Shown piece after piece: positions 53,667-64,000 of a stretch of DNA of 64,000 nucleotides (position 1 is the first letter of the stretch; each line of letters starts with the position of its first letter). Position numbers and translations under genes: made by a program. This DNA comes from an uncultured Collinsella sp. (GTDB taxonomy: Bacteria > Actinomycetota > Coriobacteriia > Coriobacteriales > Coriobacteriaceae), in the NCBI GenBank assembly GCA_958403385.1, contig CATXXC010000014.1:1-64000 (forward strand), given 5' to 3'. The notes beneath the pieces were generated by a model. It ran no database searches. It was given only the letters and a program-made list of their open reading frames with translations, and was not told the origin of the DNA.

Positions 53667-54896
53667 ATGGATCGAAACGAACTCGACCCCAGCGTCCCCA
53701 GCGCCACGGAGGTCAAGAAGATTCCCCTCATCATTAAGGTGTACGCCGTCCTGTGCATCCTGTCCGGCGTGGGCACACTCCCGTCGGTCGCCGCCTTTAT
53801 GTGGCAGGTCATCACCGCGCTCATTAACGGCAACGCCGCCGCCAAGCTCGGCGACAACACGCTCGTCGCGGTTGGACTCATCGTCGCCGGCATCATGCTC
53901 TCTGCGGCAAGTGCCGTCATCCTGATCATCTTTGGCCTGGACCTTATCAGAAACCAGCGCCGCAACGCCGCCCGCCTGTCCTATATCCTTATTGCATTCA
54001 CCGTCGTCGAGCTTTTGGTCGACGTGATGCTCCAAGGTATCGGGCTCTTCTTGCTTCGTCCCGCTATTCAGCTCGGTATCCTCATCGCGCTTTCAGCCAC
54101 CGTCGATCCTACGCTTCGCCAGGAGCGCGAACTGCAGCGCCGCCTGCAGGAGACGCTCGACCGCGACGCCGCCGCCGAGGGCATGCTCGGCCGCGACGAA
54201 ACCGGCGAGGGCTACATCAAGCTCAACTACTTCAACCTGTTCTGGGTATTCTTCGTCTGCAGCGTGTTAGGTCTCATTCTCGAGGAAGTCTGGCATATGG
54301 TCGTCGTCGATCCCGGCGTCTATCAGGACCGTGCCGGTATGCTATTTGGCCCCTTTAGCCCCATCTACGGATTTGGCGCGGTGCTCATGACCATGGCGCT
54401 CAACCGCTTCTATAAAAAGAATCCTCTGATCATTTTCCTGGTAAGTGCCCTGATCGGCGGCGCTTTCGAGGTGTTTGTAGGCTGGTTTATGCAGACCTCA
54501 TTTGGCGTGGTGTCGTGGAGCTATTCACACATTAGGCTATTCGGCATGCCCGATCCCATCGCGGTATTGACCGGGGGACGCACATGCACGCCGTTTGCCT
54601 GCATGTGGGGCCTGGGTGGCCTCATCTGGATCAAGCTGCTGCTGCCGAGGTTGCTCAAGCTCATCAACATGATTCCGTGGAAGAGTCGCTACTCGGCTAC
54701 CGTCATCTTTACCGTCATTATGCTGGTCGACGGCGTCATGACGCTACAGTCGCTCGACTACTGGTACCAGCGCGTCAACGGCACGGAGCCGGATATTCCC
54801 GTCGCGCAGTTCTACGGCAAGTATTTCGATAACGATTACATGGAGAACCGCTTCCAGAGCATGACCATGAGCCCCAAGGATGCGACGCGCGTGTAG
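53667..54896 (+). CDS. Multi-pass membrane protein, putative ABC-transporter type IV family
   Basis: 409 residues. The first third has about four hydrophobic segments; after a charged stretch (~150-185) the C-terminal part (NYFNLFWVFFVCSVLGLILEEVWHM ... FGPFSPIYGFGAVLMTMAL, split across helices) resembles the widespread membrane family annotated as putative ABC-transporter type IV. The family's real role is unclear. AGAAAGG precedes ATG 53667. Confidence 0.72.
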   Translation: MDRNELDPSVPSATEVKKIPLIIKVYAVLCILSGVGTLPSVAAFMWQVITALINGNAAAKLGDNTLVAVGLIVAGIMLSAASAVILIIFGLDLIRNQRRNAARLSYILIAFTVVELLVDVMLQGIGLFLLRPAIQLGILIALSATVDPTLRQERELQRRLQETLDRDAAAEGMLGRDETGEGYIKLNYFNLFWVFFVCSVLGLILEEVWHMVVVDPGVYQDRAGMLFGPFSPIYGFGAVLMTMALNRFYKKNPLIIFLVSALIGGAFEVFVGWFMQTSFGVVSWSYSHIRLFGMPDPIAVLTGGRTCTPFACMWGLGGLIWIKLLLPRLLKLINMIPWKSRYSATVIFTVIMLVDGVMTLQSLDYWYQRVNGTEPDIPVAQFYGKYFDNDYMENRFQSMTMSPKDATRV

Positions 54897-54930
54897 CGCC
54901 ACGCAATGCCGAGATTTTTCAACGCACAGA

Positions 54931-54972
54931 AAAGCCCGCTGGCAGACTGATTGAACTGCCAGCGGGCTTTTT
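54931..54972 (+). terminator. Intrinsic terminator
   Basis: AAAGCCCGCTGGCAG and CTGCCAGCGGGCTTT (perfect 15-bp stem) followed by TTG. Serves the membrane-protein gene and, with A-run on the other side, probably also the convergent MoaE-like gene. Confidence 0.9.
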
Positions 54973-54995
54973 GTTGGCGAGTGCTGCTGCCGGCC

Positions 54996-55415
54996 TTACG
55001 CCTCGCGCTCGACCTCGCTCACACACTCATTTTTGATGGCACCGACGAGCGCCTGCAGCGCATCGACGACATGCGGGCGGATGTCTCCGCCAATGAGTAC
55101 GAGCATGATGTCGTCGCCCACGGTAAGCTCGCCACTCGCCAGCCACACGCGCACATAGCCGATACCCGGCATCGCGCGCGTTGCCTCGATAGCGGCCTGC
55201 ACCTTTTCGGCATCGAAGCCAAACACCATGCTGCCCACCTTATGTCCAGGCGCCACACCATCTGTCTCGATCCCACGCACCTCGGACTTAGGCGTCGCAC
55301 GCACCACGCCGTTGTGTGTCAGGTACATCCCACAATCAGCCGCCGAAGCATCGGCCTTGGCTTCGCGCAGCCAAGCATCAACCGAAGGCATCGATTTGCC
55401 GTTCTCAAGCATCAT
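54996..55415 (-). CDS. MoaE-like protein (molybdopterin synthase large-subunit family)
   Basis: 139 residues. CGMYLTHNGVVRATPKSEV (~28-46), AAIEATRAMPGIGYVRVWLASGELTVGDD (split by the strand) and DALQALVGAIKNECVSEVE follow the order of MoaE: GvVR motif, G-x-L-x-VGD and the C-terminal lysine region. No moaD or other molybdopterin genes are nearby. ATG 55412 is an equally good start. Assignment rests on pattern only. Confidence 0.55.
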   Translation of the reverse strand: MMLENGKSMPSVDAWLREAKADASAADCGMYLTHNGVVRATPKSEVRGIETDGVAPGHKVGSMVFGFDAEKVQAAIEATRAMPGIGYVRVWLASGELTVGDDIMLVLIGGDIRPHVVDALQALVGAIKNECVSEVEREA

Positions 55416-55466
55416 TTCTCCTTTTGATTTCCAGGGTAATCTTTTGGGACGGGGCTCCCGGACACT

Positions 55467-56465
55467 TTATTCCTCGACCGGCGTGAGCACCATGACTGCG
55501 CGCGTATTGCTAAATGACAGCGAACGGCAAGTCACAAGCGTTACGACCTTGGTTGCCGAAGCGGCACGATCGGTGGCATCGCTCGCCACGGCCGAGGCGC
55601 CGTCGAGCATCTCGGACAGGTAATTCTTCAGTCCGTCATCGCCCTCAAAGTTGGGCGTGCGCGCCTTGGCATATGTGTCCTCGACCACCTTGGTCGCCAG
55701 CGGGCGCAACTTATACGTCGCATCGCGCGTGATGTAGTACACGTATTCCATGCTGTCGAACGTCGCCTGATCGGTCGTATCCGAAATCACGTTGAACATC
55801 GAACCGTCGTTCATGTGGTGGCCGTAGATCGTGGTCTGCTGATCAACCATGCCGGGCGCGGTGTCGTCGCTATCCAAGAAGATGGCTCCCGAGGCATTGG
55901 CGGTGCCGTCGAATAGCGTGTTGAGGTACTTGGAGTTGTTGTTGGTCTGCACCACGGGGTAGTTGATGTTGGTGCCGGGCGCGTAAATCCAACCCACAAC
56001 CTCGGGATTTGTCTGGGCAAGCGCATTGAAATCGATAATCGGCACGCCGCTGGCGTCCTTGTCGCTCACATATTGCTTTTCGATTTTTTGATACGACTCG
56101 CTCGCCTGCTTGTAGCCAATCTGCGCGTTGATAAAGATAGCGGCCGCAGCAACGATCAGGCCAATGCCGATGATGATGAGCAGAATGGGAATGACGGAGC
56201 GGCGCTTTTTGCGCGGCGGCTCGGTATAGCTTGATGGCGCGGCATGCGCCGAAGAGCGAGGTGACTTCTTGGCCGTACTGTATGACGAAGGACGATATGC
56301 AGCCGGCGTATCCTGACGGCGATGCTTCGCCGGCGTCACGGGGCGCGGCGCGCGCGGCTGCTGAGGAGAGGATGTCCGACCCTGCTGCGGTGCGCGGGCT
56401 GCTCCCGACTTGGCTGGATCGGGAATCCGAGAAGCCGAAAAACGCTTTCCCTGATAGTCGGACAT
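55467..56465 (-). CDS. srtB: Class B-type sortase
   Basis: 332 residues. A proline/arginine-rich cytoplasmic N-terminus (~1-88) precedes one membrane segment (SVIPILLIIIGIGLIVAAA, ~90-108). The sortase domain follows, with VVGWIYAPGTNINYPVVQ, catalytic His in TIYGHHMNDGSMF, catalytic Cys in VTLVTC and Arg in SNTRAVMV near the end. It links sorting-signal proteins to the wall or assembles pili; the LATTG protein at 39.5 kb is a possible substrate, though not next to it. Confidence 0.87.
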   Translation of the reverse strand: MSDYQGKRFSASRIPDPAKSGAARAPQQGRTSSPQQPRAPRPVTPAKHRRQDTPAAYRPSSYSTAKKSPRSSAHAAPSSYTEPPRKKRRSVIPILLIIIGIGLIVAAAAIFINAQIGYKQASESYQKIEKQYVSDKDASGVPIIDFNALAQTNPEVVGWIYAPGTNINYPVVQTNNNSKYLNTLFDGTANASGAIFLDSDDTAPGMVDQQTTIYGHHMNDGSMFNVISDTTDQATFDSMEYVYYITRDATYKLRPLATKVVEDTYAKARTPNFEGDDGLKNYLSEMLDGASAVASDATDRAASATKVVTLVTCRSLSFSNTRAVMVLTPVEE

Positions 56466-56501
56466 GGCTCTCCTTATGCTGCAAATGGACTGGCAGAGCG
56501 C

Positions 56502-56966
56502 TTAGGCGTCAGCCATCTCTTGCTTCATCTTCTCGATAACCTTGCGGTACTCGACATCGCATGCGCCCAGAATCTGCGTGGCGTAAATGGCAGCGTTCTT
56601 GGCACCGTTGATGGCCACACAGGCAACGGGCACGCCCGAAGGCATCTGAACCATCGACAGCAGCGAGTCCATACCACCCAGATCGCTCGTCTTCATAGGC
56701 ACGCCAATAACCGGCAGCGGAGTAAACGCAGCCACGACACCGCCCAGGTGAGCAGCCTTGCCGGCAGCAGCGATAATCACCTTGATACCGCGGTCGGCAG
56801 CAGTCGAGGCCCACTCATGGACCTTCGCCGGCGTGCGGTGTGCACTTGCAATCACGAGCTCATAGGGCACGCCCAGCGCCTCGAGCTCGGCGGTGCAACC
56901 TTCCATAACGCCCAGATCGGACTTGGAGCCCATGATGATCCCGACAACCGGCTTCTGATCTGCCAT
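56502..56966 (-). CDS. purE: N5-carboxyaminoimidazole ribonucleotide mutase
   Basis: 154 residues from ATG 56966 with AGGAGG 9 nt upstream. VGIIMGSKSDLGVM, ASAHRTPAKVHEWA and IAAAGKAAHLGGV carry the class I PurE active site. Step 6 of purine synthesis. No purK is adjacent. Confidence 0.95.
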   Translation of the reverse strand: MADQKPVVGIIMGSKSDLGVMEGCTAELEALGVPYELVIASAHRTPAKVHEWASTAADRGIKVIIAAAGKAAHLGGVVAAFTPLPVIGVPMKTSDLGGMDSLLSMVQMPSGVPVACVAINGAKNAAIYATQILGACDVEYRKVIEKMKQEMADA

Positions 56967-57393
56967 AAACAAAGACCTCCTGTTGAGAGCGGTGACGCAG
57001 CGAATCCGCGACCCTTAACTACTGAGAGTAGTATAGCTGCTCCCGTCCCTGCGGTCTTTGTGGTGGCGGCTGAGCCTTTCCCTCGGGAACTGGGCTTCGC
57101 GAAGTTTCCCGAGGGAAAGGCTCAGCCGCCACCCTGCGACCTACCGGGGATTGCCATGACGTACGTTGGCTGAAATATTAACGTGGGCTCCGCCGTTCGA
57201 ACGAACGGCGGAGCCCACACTCACTTTTTATTCAGCCCTAGTCATCGCGCAAAGCCCCTTCGGCGGCACACGGTGCAATTGAGTCACCGTAGGCCGGGGC
57301 GGGAGGGGCCGTGTTTCCTCCTGAGCGACTCTGCTTGCAGCCGGAGCGAAAGGGGGAAATCTCGGCCCCTCCCGCCCCGGCCGGCCAGGTCAA
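56967..57393. other. Palindrome-rich spacer between carB and purE
   Basis: No gene is supported here. Three long palindromes fill it: 57062-57133 (perfect 28-bp arms GGTGGCGGCTGAGCCTTTCC... with a 16-nt loop), 57183-57218 (perfect 16-bp arms GTGGGCTCCGCCGTTC, loop GAAC) and 57292-57382 (perfect 20-bp arms GGCCGGGGCGGGAGGGGCCG, 51-nt loop). They lie downstream of carB on the minus strand and probably stop or insulate transcription before purE. Confidence 0.8.
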
Positions 57394-60708
<3,315 letters not shown>

Positions 60709-60709
60709 A

Positions 60710-62149
60710 TTAGTTCTCCTCGGTCTCAGCGGTCTCGGACTCAGCAAAGTTCCAGCCGGCAAGGCGGTCCTTCGCGGTGTCGATATCCAGGTAGTTCTCC
60801 TCGCCGTCCATGAGTCGCGTAAAGGCGGTAAAGAGATAGTGGGCATCGGTGGGGCCAGGCGAGGCCTCGGGGTGGTACTGGACCGAGAAGCACGGGGCGT
60901 CGAGCAGCTGGATGCCCTCGGCGGTGCCGTCGTTGAGGTTCACATGCGTCAGGCGAATGCGACCAAAGCGCTCGTTCATCACGACCGGCGCGATTCCGCG
61001 GCGCACCCAGACGCGCAGATCTCCATCGGCCGCATGCTCGGTCTCGCCGCCGGAAAGCTCGGGGACAAGCTTGCCCAAGCTGGGGAACAGCAGGCCAAAG
61101 CCATGGTTTTGCGCGGTGATCTCCACACGGCGGCTTACCAGGTTCATGACCGGCTGGTTGCCACCGCGGTGACCGAACTTAAGCTTTTCCATCTGAGCGC
61201 CGCAGGCCAGGCTGATCATCTGGTGACCAAGACAAATACCAAAGACCGGCACCTTGCCGATCAGCTGCTGCACCTGCTCGTAGGTCTCCACCACGGCGTC
61301 GGGGTCGCCGGGACCATTGGACAAAAAGACACCGTCGGGATTCATGTCGAGCACCTCACTCGCGGGCGTATCCCACGGCACGACGGTAAGGTCGCAGCCG
61401 GCGCGGACCAGACCCTCCAGAATGCCGCGCTTCACACCGCAGTCGTAGGCGACCACTTTGTGACGGGCAGGAGCGGCAGCCGTAAGCGCAAAGTCATGCG
61501 TGGCAGGCAGGTCGGCGGCCACAAACTCGTGAGGTACGGGGCAACTTACGGTCTTGACCAGGTTCTCGCCTACCAGCGTGGGCGCAGCGGCCAGACGCTC
61601 GGCAAGCTCGTCGACGTCGAAGATCTCGGTCGAAATAATGCCCATCTTGGAACCATTGTCGCGCAGGTGGCGCACCAGGGCGCGAGTGTCGACACCCTCG
61701 ATAGCGACGATGCCGTGAGCGCGCAGGTACTCCGGCACGCTGACGGCCGAGCGCCAGTTAGAAGGCGTGGCGCACATGTCGCGAACGATCATGCCGCGCA
61801 TGGCCGGAGCGCTCGCAGGGCGCACAGCGTCGCCGGGGAAGGCCGACTGGACGTCGGTCTCGTCGATACCGTAGTTGCCGATCTGCGGATAGGTCATGGT
61901 TACGATTTGGCCGGCATAACTCGGGTCGGTCATGACCTCAAAGTAGCCCTCGAGCGAGGTGTTGAAGCAGACTTCGCCGGTCGCGGTGCCCTCAGCGCCG
62001 CATGCACGTCCATAAAAAATGGTCCCATCCTCAAGATACAGGATGCAGGGACCGCAGGTGCCCTTGCTGGTTTTGGCCAGCATACGCTGGCAAAGCTCGC
62101 TAGGCGCGAAGGTGCGGGCGGCAGCGCCCGCGGTATGGTTGTTCGCCAT
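60710..62149 (-). CDS. carA: Carbamoyl-phosphate synthase small subunit (extended)
   Basis: 479 residues from ATG 62149 behind GAAGGAGAATT. Glutaminase active site PVFGICLGHQMISLACG with the catalytic Cys, and the downstream His-Glu in VQYHPEASPGP. It is longer than the usual ~380 residues. There is a ~35-residue N-terminal extension before CGPCILYLEDGTIFYG and an insert of ~40 residues between NHGFGLL and THVNLNDGTAEG, plus an acidic C-terminal tail. It delivers ammonia to CarB. Confidence 0.94.
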   Translation of the reverse strand: MANNHTAGAAARTFAPSELCQRMLAKTSKGTCGPCILYLEDGTIFYGRACGAEGTATGEVCFNTSLEGYFEVMTDPSYAGQIVTMTYPQIGNYGIDETDVQSAFPGDAVRPASAPAMRGMIVRDMCATPSNWRSAVSVPEYLRAHGIVAIEGVDTRALVRHLRDNGSKMGIISTEIFDVDELAERLAAAPTLVGENLVKTVSCPVPHEFVAADLPATHDFALTAAAPARHKVVAYDCGVKRGILEGLVRAGCDLTVVPWDTPASEVLDMNPDGVFLSNGPGDPDAVVETYEQVQQLIGKVPVFGICLGHQMISLACGAQMEKLKFGHRGGNQPVMNLVSRRVEITAQNHGFGLLFPSLGKLVPELSGGETEHAADGDLRVWVRRGIAPVVMNERFGRIRLTHVNLNDGTAEGIQLLDAPCFSVQYHPEASPGPTDAHYLFTAFTRLMDGEENYLDIDTAKDRLAGWNFAESETAETEEN

Positions 62150-62185
62150 AATTCTCCTTCCCGGTCTCACAGGACCGGCTTAAAG
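62150..62185 (-). promoter_or_regulatory. PyrR-binding RNA element in the carA leader
   Basis: On the minus strand TTTAAG-CCGGTCCTGTGAGACCGG-GAAGGAG stands directly before carA. The hairpin with loop TCCTGTGAGA, followed by AAGG, matches the PyrR recognition loop (Rfam PyrR element pattern) and places the ribosome-binding site immediately at its foot. A second hairpin (GCGGT/ACCGC, 62203-62218) lies upstream and may be the alternative partner. High UMP would let PyrR stabilise the hairpin and lower carAB expression. Role inferred from motif match. Confidence 0.75.
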
Positions 62186-62305
62186 GTGTGTAGTTAGGCC
62201 TCGCGGTATTGTAACCGCAAGCATGCCTCATGGCGTTAATTTCATCGAAATGTTTACGAAATGATAATTATGACTTTCTATGCATAATGTTTTTTAATCC
62301 CGTCC

Positions 62306-62347
62306 CAAAAAATCATCCCGCGGGGCTTGTGGCTCACGCGGGATGAT
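62306..62347 (-). terminator. Intrinsic terminator of the membrane-protein gene
   Basis: ATCATCCCGCG ... CGCGGGATGAT (11-bp perfect stem) followed by TTTTTT on the minus strand, 10 bp past the stop codon. Confidence 0.87.
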
Positions 62348-62356
62348 GGCGTCTTA

Positions 62357-63319
62357 TTATTTCTTGTCCTGCTCCAGCAGTTCGGACGGTGTGCGATCGG
62401 GCTTGCCGCCGCGGAAAATCTCGCGGCCATGCAGACGATGCTCCAGATCGCGCTCGGCCTTTTCCTCGTCAATCTTGGTCTGGCTCACCACCGGGTCCTC
62501 AATCAACGACGACACCGAGTTCACCTGCTTCTGAATGCGCTCGGCGATGGTGTCGTCCATACTCACGATGCGCATCTTCCAGTCGATACTCGTGGCGTTG
62601 GATGAGCTCTTGGTCCACACGAACGTCAAAATGGCGCTCTGGTGGCCGCGCGCGGGGAACATGCCAAAGAAGGAATCGTGCTGAATGTTGCTATCCTCGT
62701 CGATATAGGCGTGAACGTTATACACCACGCGGTCGATCTTATCGTTGAGCAACGCGTTGGTCGCAAGCGCCGCGGCCTGGATCTGCCCGTTGGACAGCAG
62801 CTCGAGCTCGTTGGCAGACGATGTGTCCAACACCGTCACCTCGACCGTGCCCGTGCGTTCATCGGCTTCATCGACGGTAAAATCGAGCGGGAACTGCGTA
62901 AAGCCGTTACCCCACTCAAGGCCACCCTTGAGCGCGGTCGAAACGGTATCGACCGAAACGCTCTCGGACAGGTTGGCGGTGTTCAGACGACGCATCACGC
63001 CGTAGCCAATCTGCATGCCCACGATCAGCACCAAAATACCGATGACCACGGCCATCGCGGTCTTCGTAATGGTATGGCTCACCTGCGAGCCCGAAGGATC
63101 GTCCTCGGACAGCGGGTCGATATGTTTTGCCTGGCTCGCGCGGTCCTCGCTGCGCAGCTGCGCTAGCGCCGCTTTATCACCGCGCTTGGCCGCAGCCTCC
63201 TTCTCACGCATGCGCTCGGTACGCTTTTTGGCGAGCGTGGGATCCAAGACACCGGATGCATCGATTTCGGAGAATAACTCCGTCACTTCTTCCGGAGTCA
63301 AAGGGTTCTTGTCAGCCAT
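62357..63319 (-). CDS. Unknown single-pass membrane protein
   Basis: 320 residues. A charged cytoplasmic N-terminus (~1-82, KKRTERMREKEAAAKRGDK) is followed by one membrane helix (TAMAVVIGILVLIVGMQIGYGVM, ~87-110 in two parts) and an extracellular domain of ~150 residues of unknown family. A lysine-rich end follows. No catalytic motif is visible. It is 19 bp downstream of an ABC exporter gene, suggesting a shared transcript. Confidence 0.7.
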   Translation of the reverse strand: MADKNPLTPEEVTELFSEIDASGVLDPTLAKKRTERMREKEAAAKRGDKAALAQLRSEDRASQAKHIDPLSEDDPSGSQVSHTITKTAMAVVIGILVLIVGMQIGYGVMRRLNTANLSESVSVDTVSTALKGGLEWGNGFTQFPLDFTVDEADERTGTVEVTVLDTSSANELELLSNGQIQAAALATNALLNDKIDRVVYNVHAYIDEDSNIQHDSFFGMFPARGHQSAILTFVWTKSSSNATSIDWKMRIVSMDDTIAERIQKQVNSVSSLIEDPVVSQTKIDEEKAERDLEHRLHGREIFRGGKPDRTPSELLEQDKK

Positions 63320-63338
63320 AAACTTCCTGTCATATCAA

Positions 63339-64000
63339 TCAGTCGAGCTCGTGCGCACGCGCACCTTCGAACTGCATTCGATAGTAACGGGCATAGGTGC
63401 CGCCACGGGCGAGAAGCTCCTCGTGCGTGCCACGCTCCACAACGCGACCATGCTCAACGGTCGCAATCTCATCGGCGTGCTTAATGGTCGAGAGACGATG
63501 GGCGATGATGATCGTGGTGCGGCCGCGTGCCAGCTCTTCGAGCGACTCCTGCACCGCCTCCTCGCTCTCGTTATCCAAAGCACTCGTCGCCTCATCCAAA
63601 ATAAGGATCTTGGGGTTCTTGAGAAACACGCGCGCGATGGCAACGCGCTGCTTCTGTCCGCCCGAAAGACGGCTGCCGCGCTCGCCCACCACGGTGTCGT
63701 AGCCCTGCGGAAGCGACTCGATAAAGGCATCGATGTTGGCGCGACGGGCGGCCTCGGCGATCTCTTCCGCCGTAGCGCCCGGCTTGCCGTAGGCGATGTT
63801 CTCGCCAATCGTACCGTCAAACAGATAGACATCCTGCTGCACCAGGCCGATGGCGCGGCGCAGGCTCTGCTGCGTCACATCGCGCACGTCCTGACCGTCG
63901 ATGCTAATGGATCCGGTAGCCACGTCATAAAAGCGCGGCAGCAGCGAACAGGTCGTGGACTTGCCGCCGCCCGAAGGGCCAACCAAAGCGATGGTCTGCC
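63339..64000 (-). CDS. ABC exporter (MsbA-type) ATP-binding domain, 5' end outside the window
   Basis: The visible ~220 residues are the C-terminal nucleotide-binding domain: Walker A VGPSGGGKSTT right at the window edge, Q-loop, signature LSGGQKQRVAIARVFL, Walker B ILILDEATSALD and AHRLSTIKHADEI. The membrane part lies beyond position 64000. Substrate (lipid, drug or peptide) cannot be judged. Confidence 0.88.
   Translation of the reverse strand, partial: QTIALVGPSGGGKSTTCSLLPRFYDVATGSISIDGQDVRDVTQQSLRRAIGLVQQDVYLFDGTIGENIAYGKPGATAEEIAEAARRANIDAFIESLPQGYDTVVGERGSRLSGGQKQRVAIARVFLKNPKILILDEATSALDNESEEAVQESLEELARGRTTIIIAHRLSTIKHADEIATVEHGRVVERGTHEELLARGGTYARYYRMQFEGARAHELD

Overview
The window looks like chromosome of a Collinsella-like member of the Coriobacteriia (Actinomycetota, anaerobic gut lineage). 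This is an inference from style, since no 16S gene is present. The pointers are: high GC; Shine-Dalgarno-led genes separated by many small palindromic repeats; an Ech-type [NiFe] hydrogenase; NfnAB; a membrane-bound LuxR-family regulator; a sortase with an LATTG-type surface protein; and alanine-rich extensions in otherwise ordinary enzymes.

Layout. 1-5.8 kb: minus-strand echABCDEF-type hydrogenase operon with echA and echB fused. 6.1-9.0 kb: an IS3-type OrfA-like protein and an old-yellow-enzyme/NADH oxidase family flavoprotein. 9.1-9.4 kb: a striking array of alternating 16-mers phased every 40-41 bp. 9.48-21.05 kb: an 11.5-kb island integrated in the 3' half of the initiator tRNA gene and bounded by a 63-bp direct repeat. 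The island holds a twice-frameshifted tyrosine integrase, an ORF6N protein, a TIR-like plus caspase-like two-gene operon (it matches the organisation of type IV Thoeris anti-phage defence), transposase remnants, and an alpha-glucoside PTS / GH4 6-phospho-glucosidase operon with an RpiR regulator.

21-32.9 kb: coaX, a DUF4143-type ATPase bracketed by near-identical palindromes, a BirA-like protein, a folP-folK fusion with a long insert in the DHPS barrel, a sirtuin, exonuclease III, an ECF vitamin transporter (S, fused A-A', T) and glmU. 33-39.2 kb: prs, a DUF559-like protein flanked by two ~205-bp elements sharing terminal inverted repeats, pth and nfnAB. 39.3-43.2 kb: a second 40-bp-phased repeat array, a wall-anchored surface protein and a membrane LuxR regulator, separated by copies of one hairpin repeat. 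43.2-49.6 kb: a cytidylate-kinase-like protein and polar amino acid ABC transporter, a YqeY protein, a PrsA-like foldase and an orphan EIIA.

49.7-57 kb: purN-purM-purF, a membrane protein, a MoaE-like protein, a sortase and purE. 57.3-62.2 kb: carAB, with a PyrR-type RNA element directly before carA. 62.3-64 kb: an unknown membrane protein and the 3' end of an ABC exporter.

How the genes fit together. Ech and NfnAB connect ferredoxin, H2 and NAD(P)H pools. prs, purFMNE and carAB supply PRPP, purines and carbamoyl phosphate. The island adds a probable abortive-infection module and a sugar-uptake module. Its integrase appears broken, so it is probably fixed in place.
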